From assembly GCF_032062135.1 (NCBI RefSeq), contig NC_092869.1, positions 45,335,187 through 45,399,186 of the forward strand: a stretch of 64,000 nt of DNA, read 5' to 3'. This stretch comes from Pyxicephalus adspersus (Eukaryota; Chordata; Amphibia; Anura; Pyxicephalidae). How positions within the stretch are numbered: position 1 is the first letter of the stretch; each line of letters opens with the position of its first letter. Positions 1 through 12,215 of the stretch are shown here, one piece after another. Both the position numbers and the translations under genes were made by a program. The notes beneath the pieces were generated by a model that was not told the origin of the DNA, searched no databases, and worked only from the letters and a program-made list of their open reading frames with translations.

Positions 1-1160
1 CTGTGTCTGTTTATTTCCTCATTTACGTTTCATTTTGTTTAGGTGGAATGATAAAAGTGTCGCTGTGGTTTAATTACATTCCATTAAAGTGTCAGCGCTG
101 GGGGAAACAGATACACCTCATTTACCCCTTTATATAATAACTGCGCCTCCATTATTACTGCAAATACACATTAAAGTATCATCTGCTCTATTTGGAAGAA
201 TTGTTTAAATGGCCGTGACTGAAGAACGAGCCCAGAAACACATTCCATCATACAAAACGCATTGCTTGCTGTGCTACACGGACTCCTGGAGAAATCTGCA
301 TGCCACGGCTGGTTTAGGTTCAACAATATAAGAATAAGATTTTTTTTTATCACAGCAATGACACCCCCAGGATTAGATTCCTGAATGGGCTCAACCAATG
401 CATTGCTGGTCTCTCATTCATTCTTCATTGCACACAATGCAGGAGGAGGAGTGAGACAACAAGGCAGCCGACTTGAACCTGAGTCTAACCTTCCTCCTGC
501 ATCCAAATATTATGGGACCAGATTCTGCACAGTACAAAATGAAATCCAATAGGGGTGGTGATAGCTGTGTAAAAAGGGCACTGCTGCTGTGCAGAGACAG
601 GGACTAAGCAGAGGGTGTGTTAGACCTTTGCAGAGTGACCACTGTTTCCACACAACAAGAGTATGGTTTTGCAAAGGAATGTCACCAACACAAAAGAAGC
701 TATTAAAGGGCTTAATTCTCAGGAGCCCACCAAAAATAGAAATAGTTTTATGTGGATGGAGCAGATAGAGCATAAGGGGGGGAAAAAGAACCCTTACTAG
801 TCTGACTACCAGCCTATTTATATCTCCCCTGCTGTTCCATTGAAAACAGGCGGTGCTTGTGGGTGTATGGGGGTGCTTACAGAGGGTTCATGCAATCCAC
901 CCTGTGTAAGCTCTGACTTAATCTGACACGGATCAGACAGGGGAGCTGTTTAGGGATCTCACGCCATAGTGCTTTTTATATCCTTGGATGCAGGATTATT
1001 GGTGCAGTATATCCCTTATGTGAATGACATAATTATCCTATGACTCTTCATTTACTATCAATTGGATACTACTGAGGCATATTCACCAACCAGTACAAAA
1101 ACTTACCCCCACCCCTGTCCAATGTATTATATGAGCCAATGAGCCACCCTACTTACCTTA
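1..1160. other. No gene recognised; unique-looking DNA
   Basis: No open frame here looks like an exon and no repeat family was recognised. The reading frames are short and lack convincing splice sites. Confidence 0.5.
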
Positions 1161-1165
1161 CAGTA

Positions 1166-1206
1166 CTCCTGAGGAAGCAGACTAGCTCTGTGAAACGCGT
1201 CGAGAG
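1166..1206 (+). repeat. Hammerhead-like dispersed motif, copy 1
   Basis: CTGAGGA (1169-1175) is followed by an extra A and a 5-bp hairpin (1177-1181 with 1187-1191, loop 1182-1186). GAAACGCGT follows at 1192-1200. CTC just before the first block can pair with GAG (1202-1204) just after it, giving a short helix I. The resemblance to a type I hammerhead core is an inference from order and pairing. Confidence 0.55.
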
Positions 1207-3640
1207 TGATAGAATCCTCCCAACCTAGTTGTAGGTGTTTCAGAGACATTATGTATTTATTCAATAATTGTGTGGTAGTAGTACTTTGTTTAGCAACAAC
1301 TGAAGCTTGGTGATCAATGTTGTAATTGTACATTCATGTTTTTATTTTTTATCTGAACAAAAGAGTGTTTTTAAATATTTGACAATAAATGTGCTTTTAA
1401 TTATTTGTTGTTCCTCTATAGTTCTTTTCCTAATCCCTACAGGGACCATGGTTGTCTTTCCAAATGTCAAGTTTTAGGATGTGGTACTTGTATTTGTGAG
1501 TTCATAGAATTAGGGTCATGGTTAATGGTTTATCTGACATGGAGCTTACACGGCGTCACATATCCCAAGCAATGAAGCAGTGGGAGTGCAGGGGTGGTGG
1601 GGCAGGGGGGTACATTGGACATTTGCCTCCCTTCTCTCTACAATTACATATTACAATAAGCAGTGACCCCCCCAAGGAAATTAAGCAAATGTTCGGGGAT
1701 AGCAGACACTCTCACCTCCTGAATTCTAATGATGGTGACCCCCCCCCCCCGCCGTACAATACACCACACACCGGATTAGGCAATCTCTAACAAGACGAGA
1801 TCGTCGTTTCACTCTGGAACCTCAGCACTAATGTTACAGAAAGAAAAACCAAGTTCAACAAAATTCTGATGCAGCTGATCCAGAAGAAGCCATAACGAGA
1901 CCCCAGCAAGGGCGCCGCCTGTTTATTCTCCTCGTGCGGCGGATCAGATGATTAATATCAATGGGAAGATGCTGAACTGCACTATATAGTTACCATCACA
2001 CGGATATTATTAGGAGGACGGGGGGGGTGGGGTGGGTTAAAGAAAACGGCGATATTGTTTAATGACTCCAAAAAATGCCTAACTGAACTTGTAGGTGAAA
2101 TCATCTGAAAACATTGCAGGGTCTCCAAAAGGTGTGAAAAGTCTTGCAGGGGGTGTTCTTTCTAAAGCAGTCCGAGTAAAAAATTCTGGTCCCTGCCAGC
2201 ACAGAGCAGAAAACGATGCTTACTCTCCATATAGAAGCAGTGGTCTCTCTGCAGAGGCCCGATATGCCTGATGAGTCCAAGCCAAAGCTCTGTAAAGGGT
2301 TTGCTTCCTGCTGATTGGAGAGATCTAGCTCTGGGTTAGCCAGGGGCAAAGCAGGGGGCTTCAATGTTGGTGTTAGGTAACTGTGGAAGACTAGACTGAG
2401 AAAATGCTTCCCAATGCCTGCAGCAGACTGATGACATCATCACAGTATGAATAATGTATAATGTGTTTATAATGTGACTTATCAGAAATCAATCCCTGCA
2501 GACTTGTAATTATAGTGAATGATTCAGGCCACAACTTTCTGTTCTTTGGAAAAGCTGATAAACAACACAATGGTCGAGCGTAGCAGGAATTTTCCAAGGT
2601 CCCGAAGCCCCTCATGCTTTGAGATTCCTGCTATCAGCCTCCTACACGGAGTAAAGCTTCCGCAGTTATAAAACACTCTCTGCAATCTTATTACATTTCA
2701 TGAAACTCCCATTATCCTACAAAGGTAAATTTACGGGAAAGTCGGAGAGTGTTTTTGTTTACCTTTGCACCCCCGTGCAACACTGGACAGTTAAAGCCCC
2801 CCAGGTATATAAAGCATCCAAAATGCAAATAGAAAATATTCACACAAATCCTGCCGGAGGTGGTCACTTAAAGGTCGAAATCGATAATTCCTTATTTCTT
2901 AATGGGAAATATCGATTTTGGACATTTTGTCTATTTATAAACTCGCCCCGGGCAGTTTGTGACGCGTTGTATTTGTAGAAATATTTCAGTGAAATCTCTT
3001 TCATTGTTAACATTTGGCCACCTATGGAGGTGGATTTATAAATGGAGGTTGAGGCCAGGACATTGGGTCTGGATTTTATGTTTCATTTAGAATTCTTTAT
3101 CCTTTAGGGTGTTGGGGGCAAAAGCAGCAACACAGATGTTGGACTGAACCCTCAATAATGGAGCATCAATTGTGCAGCAACAAAGCAGCAGGAAAAGATC
3201 TACAAATAGCAGCGAATGGACATCTGGAAAAGATTGGTGCCGGTGGATGATATTTTGGCCATTTAAATATGATAAATGTTACCCAGACATTGAAGAACAG
3301 ATGAGAAAATGTGATGCGCATGTTGGCGTGCCATTGATTATGAATGATACTAAAGCTAAGGCTATGCACACACATCACATGAATATCCCTAGAGAAGAAC
3401 AGTCGCTCATGAAAGATTGTTTCCAGCGAGGAAAGTTTACTGTGTGTATGCAGCACCAATGCACAGAATCACCGACTATGCTTTGTGCTGCCAAATATGT
3501 TGCATGCGCATTCACCCAGGCGTCACAACATTAAGAACTTTTAATGTAAAACACCAAGAAGTTAAGGTCTGAATGAGCCATAAATGAATAACTAAACGAC
3601 CCTAAGTGCACCCCAAAAAATAATGCACCCTCTAAATAAA
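1207..3640. other. No gene recognised; homopolymer runs
   Basis: There is a C run at about 1739-1750 and a G-rich stretch near 2018-2036. A 120-codon plus-strand frame at 3172-3534 has no domain I recognise and a minus-strand frame overlaps it, so it is not called a gene. Otherwise nothing was recognised. Confidence 0.45.
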
Positions 3641-3644
3641 ATAT

Positions 3645-4530
3645 TTATCTCCACTCATCCCTATATTGAGATTCCAACAATTTTGCTCTACTCGTTGCTA
3701 TGGTGAGATTCCATTATCACTCAGCACATCCCCCATGTTGAGATTCCACCAATTTCGCTCCATCCCTATGGTGAGATTCCAACATAACTCTGCTTATCCC
3801 TATGAAGACATTCCACCAATATTGCTCTGAGCATCCCTATAGTGAGATTCCTCCACTATTGCTCCACTCATCCCTATGGTGAGATTCTAATATCACTCAG
3901 CACATCCCCCATGGTGAGATTCCACCAATTTTGCTTTAATCATCTTTAGGGTAAGCTTCCAATATCGCTCTGCAGATCCCTATGGTGAGATTACAATATC
4001 TCCTCATGGTGAGATTCCACTAAAATCACTTCACTCATTGCTATGGTGAGATTCTAATATCACTCTGATTATCCCTATAGTATGATTCCAATATCACTCT
4101 GCTCATTCCTATGGTGAGATTCCGATATCACTCTGCTCATCCCTATGGTGAGATTCTAATATTGCTCTGATCATCCCTATAGTACGATTCCAATATCACT
4201 CTGCTCATACGTATGGTGAGAATCCAATAACAATCCGCTCATTCCTATGGTGAGATTCCGATATCACTCTGCTCATCCCTATGGTGAGATTCTAATATTG
4301 CTCCGCTTATTCCTATGGTGAGATTCCACCATTATCACTGTGCTCATTCCTATGGTGAGATTCCACCAAAATTTCTTCACTCATTGCTATAGTGAGATTT
4401 CAATACTGCTCCAATCATCCCTATGGTGAGATTCCACCAATATCACTCTGCTCATCCCTATGGTGAGATTTCGCCATTATCGCTCCGCTCATCCCTATGG
4501 TGAGATTTCGCCATTATCGCTCCGCTAACC
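3645..4530. repeat. Minisatellite, about 34-bp unit
   Basis: About 25 diverged units of the form CTCATCCCTATGGTGAGATT plus a variable AT-rich segment (ATATCACTCTG). Unit length is about 34 bp, with some units of 36-37 bp that carry a CACC insertion. The last two units are nearly identical, suggesting recent change at the right edge. Confidence 0.9.
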
Positions 4531-4925
4531 CCTGTCGTCACATGACTTTCTCTTTTTTAAGGCACAGACTTGCATTAATGTGGTCATTTCTTCTCTGCAA
4601 TCAAAACTGTCAGTGATTAAGTGTTCAATCCTTGGGTGAGAACAATGATAATCATTGTACCATATGGAGGTGACCACCCATCCAATACGTGAAGATGGCT
4701 TTTTTGCCGTCCATGAATAACGAGGAGCTAATTGTCACAATGATGGCGCAATTCGCATCTGCACATAAAAGACAATTGTACATTGTTACGTTTCACGGCA
4801 CCGTCACCTCCGAGAGGGATCATTTTTCATTCTTCGTCTCCTCGTATTCCCTGGTGGGGACCATTGTTCAATTATTTCCATATGTATATGCCAGATAATT
4901 AATCAAACGCACAAAACGGATTGCG
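4531..4925. other. Repeat-free block, candidate conserved non-coding element
   Basis: No repeat family is recognised. The block is rich in TAAT/ATTA cores (for example TAATTAATCA near its right end) and contains phrases such as GATAATCATTGTACCATATGG. It looks like vertebrate conserved non-coding sequence, but conservation cannot be seen from one sequence. Confidence 0.3.
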
Positions 4926-5242
4926 GCTTGTCCTGCTCGGCGCGAGGCTGAACGGAGGAAACGCAAAGGAAGGTAAAAAAAAAGGTGACTTTGTGGCAAC
5001 AAAACAGGTCACATTGTATAGACGCCTCCATCAATATGTTCAGCAGCTTCTGACATTCCGTAATTTATTATTGTGGAGTGGAACTTTTCCTTTATGGAAT
5101 CTGAGACCAGGAAACTCAAAGTTCTTTTCCTTCCTACCAACCATGGCAATATTACTTCCTGGACTACCACCCCCTGCTCCTTAGATGGACTTTTTTCTTA
5201 GTATCTGCACAGGACATGATAGTAAAGTACAGAAATCCCAAG
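4926..5242. other. No gene or repeat recognised
   Basis: Ordinary unique-looking sequence. An 87-codon plus-strand frame at 4921-5184 has no recognisable domain. Confidence 0.4.
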
Positions 5243-5520
5243 CTTTAGTGTTTTCTAACTTGCAGCTTTTATTAAAATATTTTTTGGTGATCCTACCACG
5301 AAGACCCTGTATGAGGTACTTCCTGTTATAAGGTGACAACACGCTGTCCTGGTCTTCCAGTGGTACTGATTTGTTGTAGCTTTCAATGGAGTGGACCATT
5401 CAATAGAAATGGACCATTGGTGGGCATGGACCTGCCAGAGAAATGCCACGCAGCCATTACTGGCATGCAGGTAGGCAAGCAGTGGCTGCACAGAGACTGC
5501 AGGAGATTTAAGGAAAAAGG
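5243..5520 (+). repeat. Dispersed GTGACAAC repeat, long copy
   Basis: It begins with CTAACTTGCAGCTTTTA and runs through TTCCTGTTATAAGGTGACAAC, CAGAGAAATGCCACGCAG and GCTGCACAGAGACTGCAGGA. The same blocks recur in the same order in other parts of the window (15.1, 16.7, 22.7, 23.2 and 55.1 kb). The class is unknown; no terminal inverted repeats were found. Confidence 0.7.
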
Positions 5521-5971
5521 TAATAACAAGGATAGTTTATGATACAATAAGCAAACTAAATGTCACTCGGTGGGGTTTACACGTCTTATATACACAACAG
5601 CAATATAGTCACAACATCATTAACCCAATTCTGCCTCCAGATAAAACATTCTAAAGTTATGGAAGGGGACAGGTTACATTTTTTTCAAACCAAAAAAACT
5701 TTTTTTCTCGATTGGTGCCTAAATTGGAAACACTGCCAGATCCCAATAATACTAACAATACCAATCATACCCTGTAAGTAACTTTTAGAGCAGCAAAAAA
5801 AAAAAAAAAAGGACAATAATTACAGCTCCTTTAAAATTATATATTAGAAATATCATTTTTATTCATCTTTAAAATACATAAAAATAAGAACACGGGAACC
5901 AGGTCACCATCTATGATATATAATGAATAGTTACAGGTTGTCAGATAAAATCTCTAGATGAGCTAAATCAC

Positions 5972-6006
5972 TACGCGTTTCACGGCCATTCAATCCACTT
6001 CATCAG
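5972..6006 (-). repeat. Hammerhead-like dispersed motif, copy 2
   Basis: On the minus strand CTGATGA (6006-6000) is followed by an extra A, a weak GTGG/CCGT hairpin, and GAAACGCGT (5981-5973). Position 7 here is T, giving the classical CTGATGA block. Helix I pairing is poor in this copy. Confidence 0.5.
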
Positions 6007-6344
6007 AAGGTCCAGAGAACTTCTCTCTAAGAAGAATTAGATCAGGTGATCCACTCAAAAGATCAAACAAAAATATTCACAAAAACATTTTTTCCATATA
6101 TCCTCATATTTTTAAAAAGGCGTCTTCATTTGGATTTGCCTTTTACTCTCTGTCTCCGACATGCCGAGGCCGACCAAAGATGTTCTCCTAAACTTTGGCT
6201 CAATTACGAGAATACCCTTCCCCCCTCCACCACCACCCTTTGTTGTCTTTCTTTTCATTCAAAATCTGAATTATCAAATTAAAATGAATAAATCTTCCAA
6301 CGATGTCACGTGTTCCTAAAAGTTTCCCTCACCTTAGGCAGCAT
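6007..6344. other. No gene or repeat recognised
   Basis: Unique-looking sequence; a 78-codon frame at 6046-6282 has no recognisable domain. Confidence 0.4.
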
Positions 6345-6395
6345 GCTCCTTACTTCCTGTTAGGGCATCAAGACAGGAAGTAAAGGGGAATCTTC
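6345..6395. repeat. Short foldback with paired ETS-like sites
   Basis: ACTTCCTGT, a 12-base spacer, then ACAGGAAGT form a perfect 9-bp inverted repeat. A second copy lies at 57582-57628, showing that this is a dispersed family. Each arm carries the GGAA core bound by ETS factors; whether it is bound is unknown. Confidence 0.6.
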
Positions 6396-7379
6396 TCCGC
6401 TAGGACAAGACATTAGGGACCCGGCAGAGGCTCTACCACTTACCCACCTCACAAAATGTTTATTTAAGGTCTCTCTTCATCCAATCACATGCAGACAGAG
6501 AAAAACTCTGTCCCATTTGTACTTCATCCATTTGCAATGTATACAAATATTCGGCACCATTACGATATCAATAGGAACCAATTAACCAGCAGTGGTGTCA
6601 GAGGTGTTTTGTAATGCTCAGTTTTCGCTAAAAACTTTTGTGGTTATGAAAAGTTTATCAATTCTGTCCACCAGTAGGATTGGTCACGTGTTCCTCGTCA
6701 CTGTCATTCCATTCGATTCCATTGCAGGGGCGTCTTCTCCCAGATTCCACTTGTTCTGCATTCATCAAGAATCTTCTTACAAGCATGGTGACATCACACA
6801 GGGATGTAAGAGACAGAGATGAGGTATTAGGTACCCATAGTAGGTAATAAGAGAAGAGGGAGGTATCGACCAATGTAAGTGGCTCCACCATTTTTCATGG
6901 AAGATTCCCTTAAAGTGTTTAGAACCCACAACAATTCCCCATTTTTGTCTGGCTAATATACCATCTAAAGCATTCCTGCACAATAAGTGCATAAGAATAC
7001 CTGTTGATCCTACCAGAACTCTTAGGAACTCTATGACCAACAGAGCGCCTTCTCATATGTTATAAAGGAAAGTAAAGCGTGAGGTGGTCAACAGCCCTGT
7101 CCTGGAATGACAACATTGCTCATTCATAGATAGAATAAGTAGAATGAGAATGTCATGCTAGGACAGGAAGTGCGTTACTAGATTCCTTAAAACATCGCCA
7201 AAATGTATCTAAGAAAAAGGCTGAAAATATTAATTTTGCAGTAAAATTTGACATGGTTGGAATTTGTTAAAATATCTTAAAAAATGTGGATTTCTTTTAA
7301 GGATCGCGAGTACCTGGTGATAATTTACCTCTTGCCGTGTATTCAGCCTTTTCTTCTCGTCTCTAAAATGACACAAAGA
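6396..7379. other. Mostly unrecognised; repeat fragment at 7080-7190
   Basis: The stretch 7080-7190 (GTCCTGGAATGACAAC to GACAGGAAGTGCGT) resembles the GTGACAAC repeat. Near 7000-7020 there is a short match to the start of 18S rRNA, discussed among the rejected items. No exon was recognised. Confidence 0.4.
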
Positions 7380-8160
7380 GAGCGAAAATCCCCCCCACTC
7401 CCCAAAAACAAAAGTCACGCCGGGGAAGCCCCCGCCACGCAGACGTGCGGCTGAGCGGATCTCAGATTATGCCAGTGAGGCGGAGGCAGAGGTTTTTGCT
7501 ATTTAAATTTTCCAGGAGGATGCGAAGGATTTCCCCCCTGATGTATGCAGAGAACAGCTGGTCATATTTTATCGCTCGCCGAGGATTCGGGCTCTCTCCG
7601 AACACTACGGCGGTGCAAACCCCTGACAACAGGTCGTCAGGAGCCCCCCGTATAGACCCGCCGCCGTCCTGCCTTCGTTATCTACCACTGATGCTTCACA
7701 AAAGCCTCGCTGCATGCAATAAAAAAATGTGAATCAAGCAGCTAGCCCCTTTGTGCGTCCTCCTTAATTCATCGCCGGCTGGGGGTTAATTCCCTTCCAG
7801 GCGTTCGGAGCTAAACACGGCACGTCATGATATATATATAGCACTTGTAACTTTGAGGCTGCGCTGGCAAACCAGAGAAGGGGGCTTTGTGGCACCGGAC
7901 TCCGGCCAGCCTCCGTCCGCCCACCCCCACCCCCCAACGACCTCCAACACTACCCCTTACCTCATGTAAAGAATTATCCCAGAGTAGATTAGGAATAATT
8001 TGGGACTTACGGGCTGCGCTGCTGGCTGCTGTCTGTCCAGCGGGGAGATCGCCCAGACCTGTGAGCTTCTGTTTCTGCAACTGTGTCATGAAGACAGACT
8101 CGGAGCTTGTACGTAGCTGTTGCTATGGAAACAAACACAGCGAGGCTAGAGTGCCAGGCT
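7380..8160. promoter_or_regulatory. GC- and CpG-richer block with X-box-like site
   Basis: This block is richer in G+C and CpG than its surroundings and holds no recognised repeat. GTTGCTATGGAAAC at 8119-8132 fits the RFX X-box pattern of two inverted half sites. It could be a promoter or enhancer, but no first exon or start codon context was identified. Confidence 0.3.
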
Positions 8161-8913
8161 GTGTTAATTCCATCACCCATGAACCTCTGGGGAACTCCGA
8201 CAACCATTCCCATCTCGCCCCTCAACAAATACCCACCTGGACAATGGGGCAGTGGTAGCACCCCTTAGGTGGCCTTCACTGGACCACTTTCAAAAAGGGA
8301 TGCCTAGAGTTATATTGTTGTATATTAAGTTTTATTGCTGATGTTTGAAAGAAACTGCCCCTTGTAGGGGTATCTTAGCCTTTAAAATTGCTGGAAGAAA
8401 TGTTAAAGCTCTCTTTGGCGCCAACAAGTGGCCGAGTACAAAAAGTGGCCACCAAGTTACGGGAATTTTGACCGAAATCTTGAGTGACCAAACATTGAGA
8501 TATTGGAATTGGGCTGGAATATGGAAGCTGCTGCAAATGTAGTTTTTTGGCGGGTTTTTACCTATTTTCAATAACTTGTACTAGAGCTGCCAACTTATAG
8601 CCCAGTTTGATCGATGGCTTGTAGGTTGTAGATCGTTCGGTTTCTGAAACTCCCTTTCGGTGACATGTTCAATTCAAATGGAAAGTAGTCGGAATTGACT
8701 GAAAATCTGGCCAGCTTCATGATTTGCCCAGCCTTTGGGTTCAGCCTATGGGGGGCAGTGGGGGAAGTTCATAAGATGCCTCCATGACCGGTTTATCCTA
8801 GTGGAGGTAACAAAGTTTTCCCACCCATTCAGCCCCTTCTATTCTGATAATATTTAGCTGGTGGTGGCACCAGTACTCAACACATCCTATAAAGTCCAAT
8901 CACTGAATATATA
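8161..8913. other. No gene or repeat recognised
   Basis: Unique-looking sequence with only short frames. Confidence 0.4.
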
Positions 8914-8956
8914 TATACCAATGAAGGGGAGTGTCAAAATCTCCAAAATGCGTTGG
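8914..8956 (+). repeat. Hammerhead-like dispersed motif, decayed copy
   Basis: ATGAAGGGGAG, a loop, CTCC, then AAAATGCGTTGG. The GGAG/CTCC hairpin is intact but both conserved blocks have point changes. CC before and GG after the motif can still pair. Confidence 0.4.
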
Positions 8957-9235
8957 TTGGTTTATACCAGCCTAATATAAATTGATTAAAACAATTTTTG
9001 GAGCTTTATGGCTTAAGGTATGAAGCACTCACTGCTTCTCCTGCACATGGGGACTTCTCATAGACACACAGATGGCAGTAATATTTCTTGCCTATGTATG
9101 ATGTTGTACCACAATAATATTATAATATTGATAACAATGATGGAACAATATTTTTCTCCTACTGACCAGAACAATGGGTCCTGTTTTACCTCCATTGACC
9201 AACAATGTAAGAACAACAATGCTATCTACACCTGC

Positions 9236-10105
9236 ATTCTGTACACTGAGCTGTATGGTACCTAGTCTAGGCACCTGCACTTTGAGCTGTATAGCACATA
9301 GTCCTGACTCCTGCACTTTGTACAATGAGCTGTATAGCACATAGTCCTGACTCCTGCACTTTGTGCACTGGGCTCTATAACACAAAATCCTGAAAACTGC
9401 ACTCTGTACACTAAGCTGTATGGCACAAAGTTCTGATACCTGAATTCTACACTGAGCTGTATGGCCCAATCCCTGACTCTTGCACTTTATACTGAGCTGT
9501 AAAGCACAAAGCCTTGACCTCTCTCCTTTATACTGAGCTGTATGGCACATAACCTGACTCATGCACTCTGTACACTGAGCTCGATTGCACAAAATCCTGA
9601 AAACTGCACTCTCTACACTGAACTGTATGGCACAAAGCCTTGACCCCTGTACTCCACACTGAGCTGTATGATACATATTCCTGACTCCTGCACTCTGTAT
9701 ATTGACCTGTATGGCAAACAGTCCTGACACTTGTACTTTGTACACTGAACTGTATGGCACAAAGCCTTGATAACCTGTACTCTATAGTGAGCTGTATGGC
9801 ACACAGTCCTGACACCTGCACTCTGTACACCAAGCTGTATAGCACATAGTCCTAACTACTGCACTCTGTACACTAAGCTCTATGTACACTAAGCTCTATC
9901 GCACAGGCCTTGGTACCTGTACTCTAAAGTGAGCTGTATGACACATTTCTGACTCCAGCACTCTGTTCATTAACGTGTATGACACATAGTCCCAACACCT
10001 GCACTCTGTACACTGACCTGTATGACACCTGTACTCTACATTGAGCGATATGCCGCAAATTCCTGACTACTACACAGCACGTAATCCTGACTCCTGCACT
10101 CTGCA
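9236..10105. repeat. Minisatellite, about 43-bp unit
   Basis: About 20 diverged units built from GAGCTGTATAGCACATAGTC and CTGACTCCTGCACTTTGTAC. Unit length is mostly about 43 bp with shorter variants. The minus strand stays open in all three frames over long stretches (up to 222 codons) because the unit has few stop triplets on that strand. This is not taken as coding. Confidence 0.9.
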
Positions 10106-11009
10106 AGCTGTTATATACTTAGTAACCAAAAGTTTATTTCAGTAGGCTGTTTGCTACGACCACTCAATGTGTTCAGCAGGGAAGTCTTCTTTAATTTCTC
10201 TTTTGACTAATAAATATTACAGTGATACAGAATGCCTAATTTTAATGAATTGTGTTCATGTCTTTAGCGCCAACTTTTTCTGTAGTGCTGTGCGGAGGAG
10301 AGGACTGCGAGCCAATCACATCAATCTCTGGGTATAATATATCCCTGTATGCAATCCACATATTGCAATGCTCATTTACCACAGCAGAATAGGTGGCAGA
10401 TTGTCCCACCATAAATCTAAATTACTGCAGGTACGTTAAGTGCATTTAAAGTACAGTAACTGTTTAATTCTCACTACGGGGACCCGGGAGCAGCTGCCAG
10501 CTTGTTAGTGACTACGGAAGGCAATTTGGATTGTATGAGCATCTCTTTGTATCCTAAAAAATATGAGCAGTTTGGGCCAGGGAACTTTCTGTAAATCAAA
10601 TTCTTCTGACAGCCGAGTCTGTAGGGGACACGGGAGAGCGTTAATGGCCCTTTCCATAAATAAGCGTTAATTACAGCCATGGCGCTTCCCCATTGTGCAT
10701 AGAAAGCCACAGCAGAGAACTTTTTAGGTAAATATTTCAGGAATACAAGCAGCTAAATAAAGGTATTCGGACTGGGATCATTAAAAATAAAAGTCCAGAA
10801 ATACAAACAGGTTCATCCAGTTGGGTAAGACGGATAAATAAGGAGTGGTTACCTTAAGTATCAGATTAGAATGAAGGGAAATGGGATAGGTGGAGTGATT
10901 TTGGAAAATCGTTGTAAAATTTGTGGAAAAAAGTGGGAAACCTTCAAGGTTGCTCAATGAGCTGCTTAATTGACATTTGTTTGTTCCTGTCCACCTAGGG
11001 ATGACAAAA
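10106..11009. other. No gene or repeat recognised
   Basis: Unique-looking sequence. Small minus-strand frames at 10474-10710 and 10781-11080 have no recognisable domains. Confidence 0.4.
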
Positions 11010-11340
11010 CCCCCCTTAGAAAGCGTACAGCAGGTGGGGAACTCAGTTCGGGGATGGCTGGAGCTCCTTAAAAGGGGCATAGAAGGTGTACAGACTCAGA
11101 AATTTAGTACAGGGATGGGGAAAACCCCTCATAAAGGGCACAGAAGGTTCACAGACTCAGGAACATAACACAGAAATGTCGGAAGTCCCTCATAATAAGA
11201 ATAGAAGGTGAAGAGACCTGGGAATTTAGTACAGGGGTGTGGAGAACTCTTCATATTGGGCATAAAAGGTGCACAGACCCAGGCACAGGAATGGACGAAG
11301 CCATATCCTTATAATTGGCACAGAAAGTGTACAGGCCTGG
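11010..11340. repeat. Minisatellite, about 60-bp unit
   Basis: Five to six diverged units anchored on GTGTACAGACTCAG, AATTTAGTACAGGGATG and CCCTCATAA. The array stops exactly where a SINE tail begins (GAATTTATATAGCGCC). The last unit's AATTTA merges with the SINE's AATTTATA. Confidence 0.8.
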
Positions 11341-11475
11341 GAATTTATATAGCGCCAACATATTATGCATCACTGTACATTAAATAGGGGTTGCAAAATG
11401 ACAGACAGATACAGACAGTGACACAGAAGGAGGAGAGGACCCTGTCCCAAAGAGCTTACAATCTAGGAAAGGAGA
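11341..11475 (-). mobile_element. SINE-like tail, type B
   Basis: Read on the minus strand it ends in GGCGCTATATAAATTC after a block containing CTGTCTGTATCTGTCTGTCAT. The same sequence recurs at 56402-56545 and in the opposite orientation at 57156-57296. The terminal GCGCTATATAAAT is typical of SINEs mobilised by L2-type LINEs (family knowledge). The 5' head is not visible. Confidence 0.75.
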
Positions 11476-12097
11476 TAGTATCACATAATAGGAGAGGATC
11501 TTTGAAATCTAACCAACAAAGATTGAAGAATGTATCAGACAATTTACAGTAAATGTATTTGTTTGCACCTTTTTTTGACTCATTGTTACATCTCAGTAAT
11601 ACTGATCCCCTGCAGCCATTGGGAGGGCTTTCTGATGGTGACAAGGGTGCACCATGCCCGTGTGTTCTGAAACTGCCATTTGTGGTCTTCATCATAAAAT
11701 AGACATATCTTCCACATGTTGGTCATGCTAACAAGGTTGTATCCTGGGAAAATGGCGGGGGGGCTTTTCCTGCTTTTGAATCTAAAGCTTTATTGCTTCT
11801 GAATGCTCGCCGACTTCTTTTCCACAAAGACATTTTATTATATTTATTCCCAAATTGGACTTTCAGCTTCTCATGCTGTCTCACCCCAACTCTCCTGAAT
11901 GTATTTCTTGGTCAAGCAGTAGCATGATAAAGGAATCACAATGTATCTGAATAGATATGATATTTTCCTCTGCATATTATATAGAGTGTCTTTTGTTAGG
12001 ACTTTTCCAGATTTTCCCGAACGTTCGCTCTTACCTATCCTGATACTGATTGGTGTTTTGAGTTTTGTATTTTTCTTGTGGAAATGCTGAGTAAATG
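11476..12097. other. No gene or repeat recognised
   Basis: Unique-looking sequence between two SINE tails. Confidence 0.4.
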
Positions 12098-12215
12098 GTT
12101 ATTATTATTATTATTATTATTATTAATAATAATAATAAACAGGATTTATATAGCGCCAGCATATCACGCATGGCTATGGTTCTGTCTCCTCGCTATACAT
12201 TAAACATTAAATGCC
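12098..12215 (-). mobile_element. SINE-like tail with ATT microsatellite
   Basis: (TTA)n at about 12100-12140 is followed by AACAGGATTTATATAGCGCC and then a diverged copy of the ATATTACGC...TACATTAAA tail. The microsatellite is the expected 3' tail of the element on the minus strand. Confidence 0.7.

Noticed and set aside
3172..3534. 120-codon plus-strand frame
   Set aside because: No recognisable domain; a frame of similar length is open on the minus strand.
9092..9760. 222-codon minus-strand frame
   Set aside because: Translation of a 43-bp minisatellite; all three frames are open.
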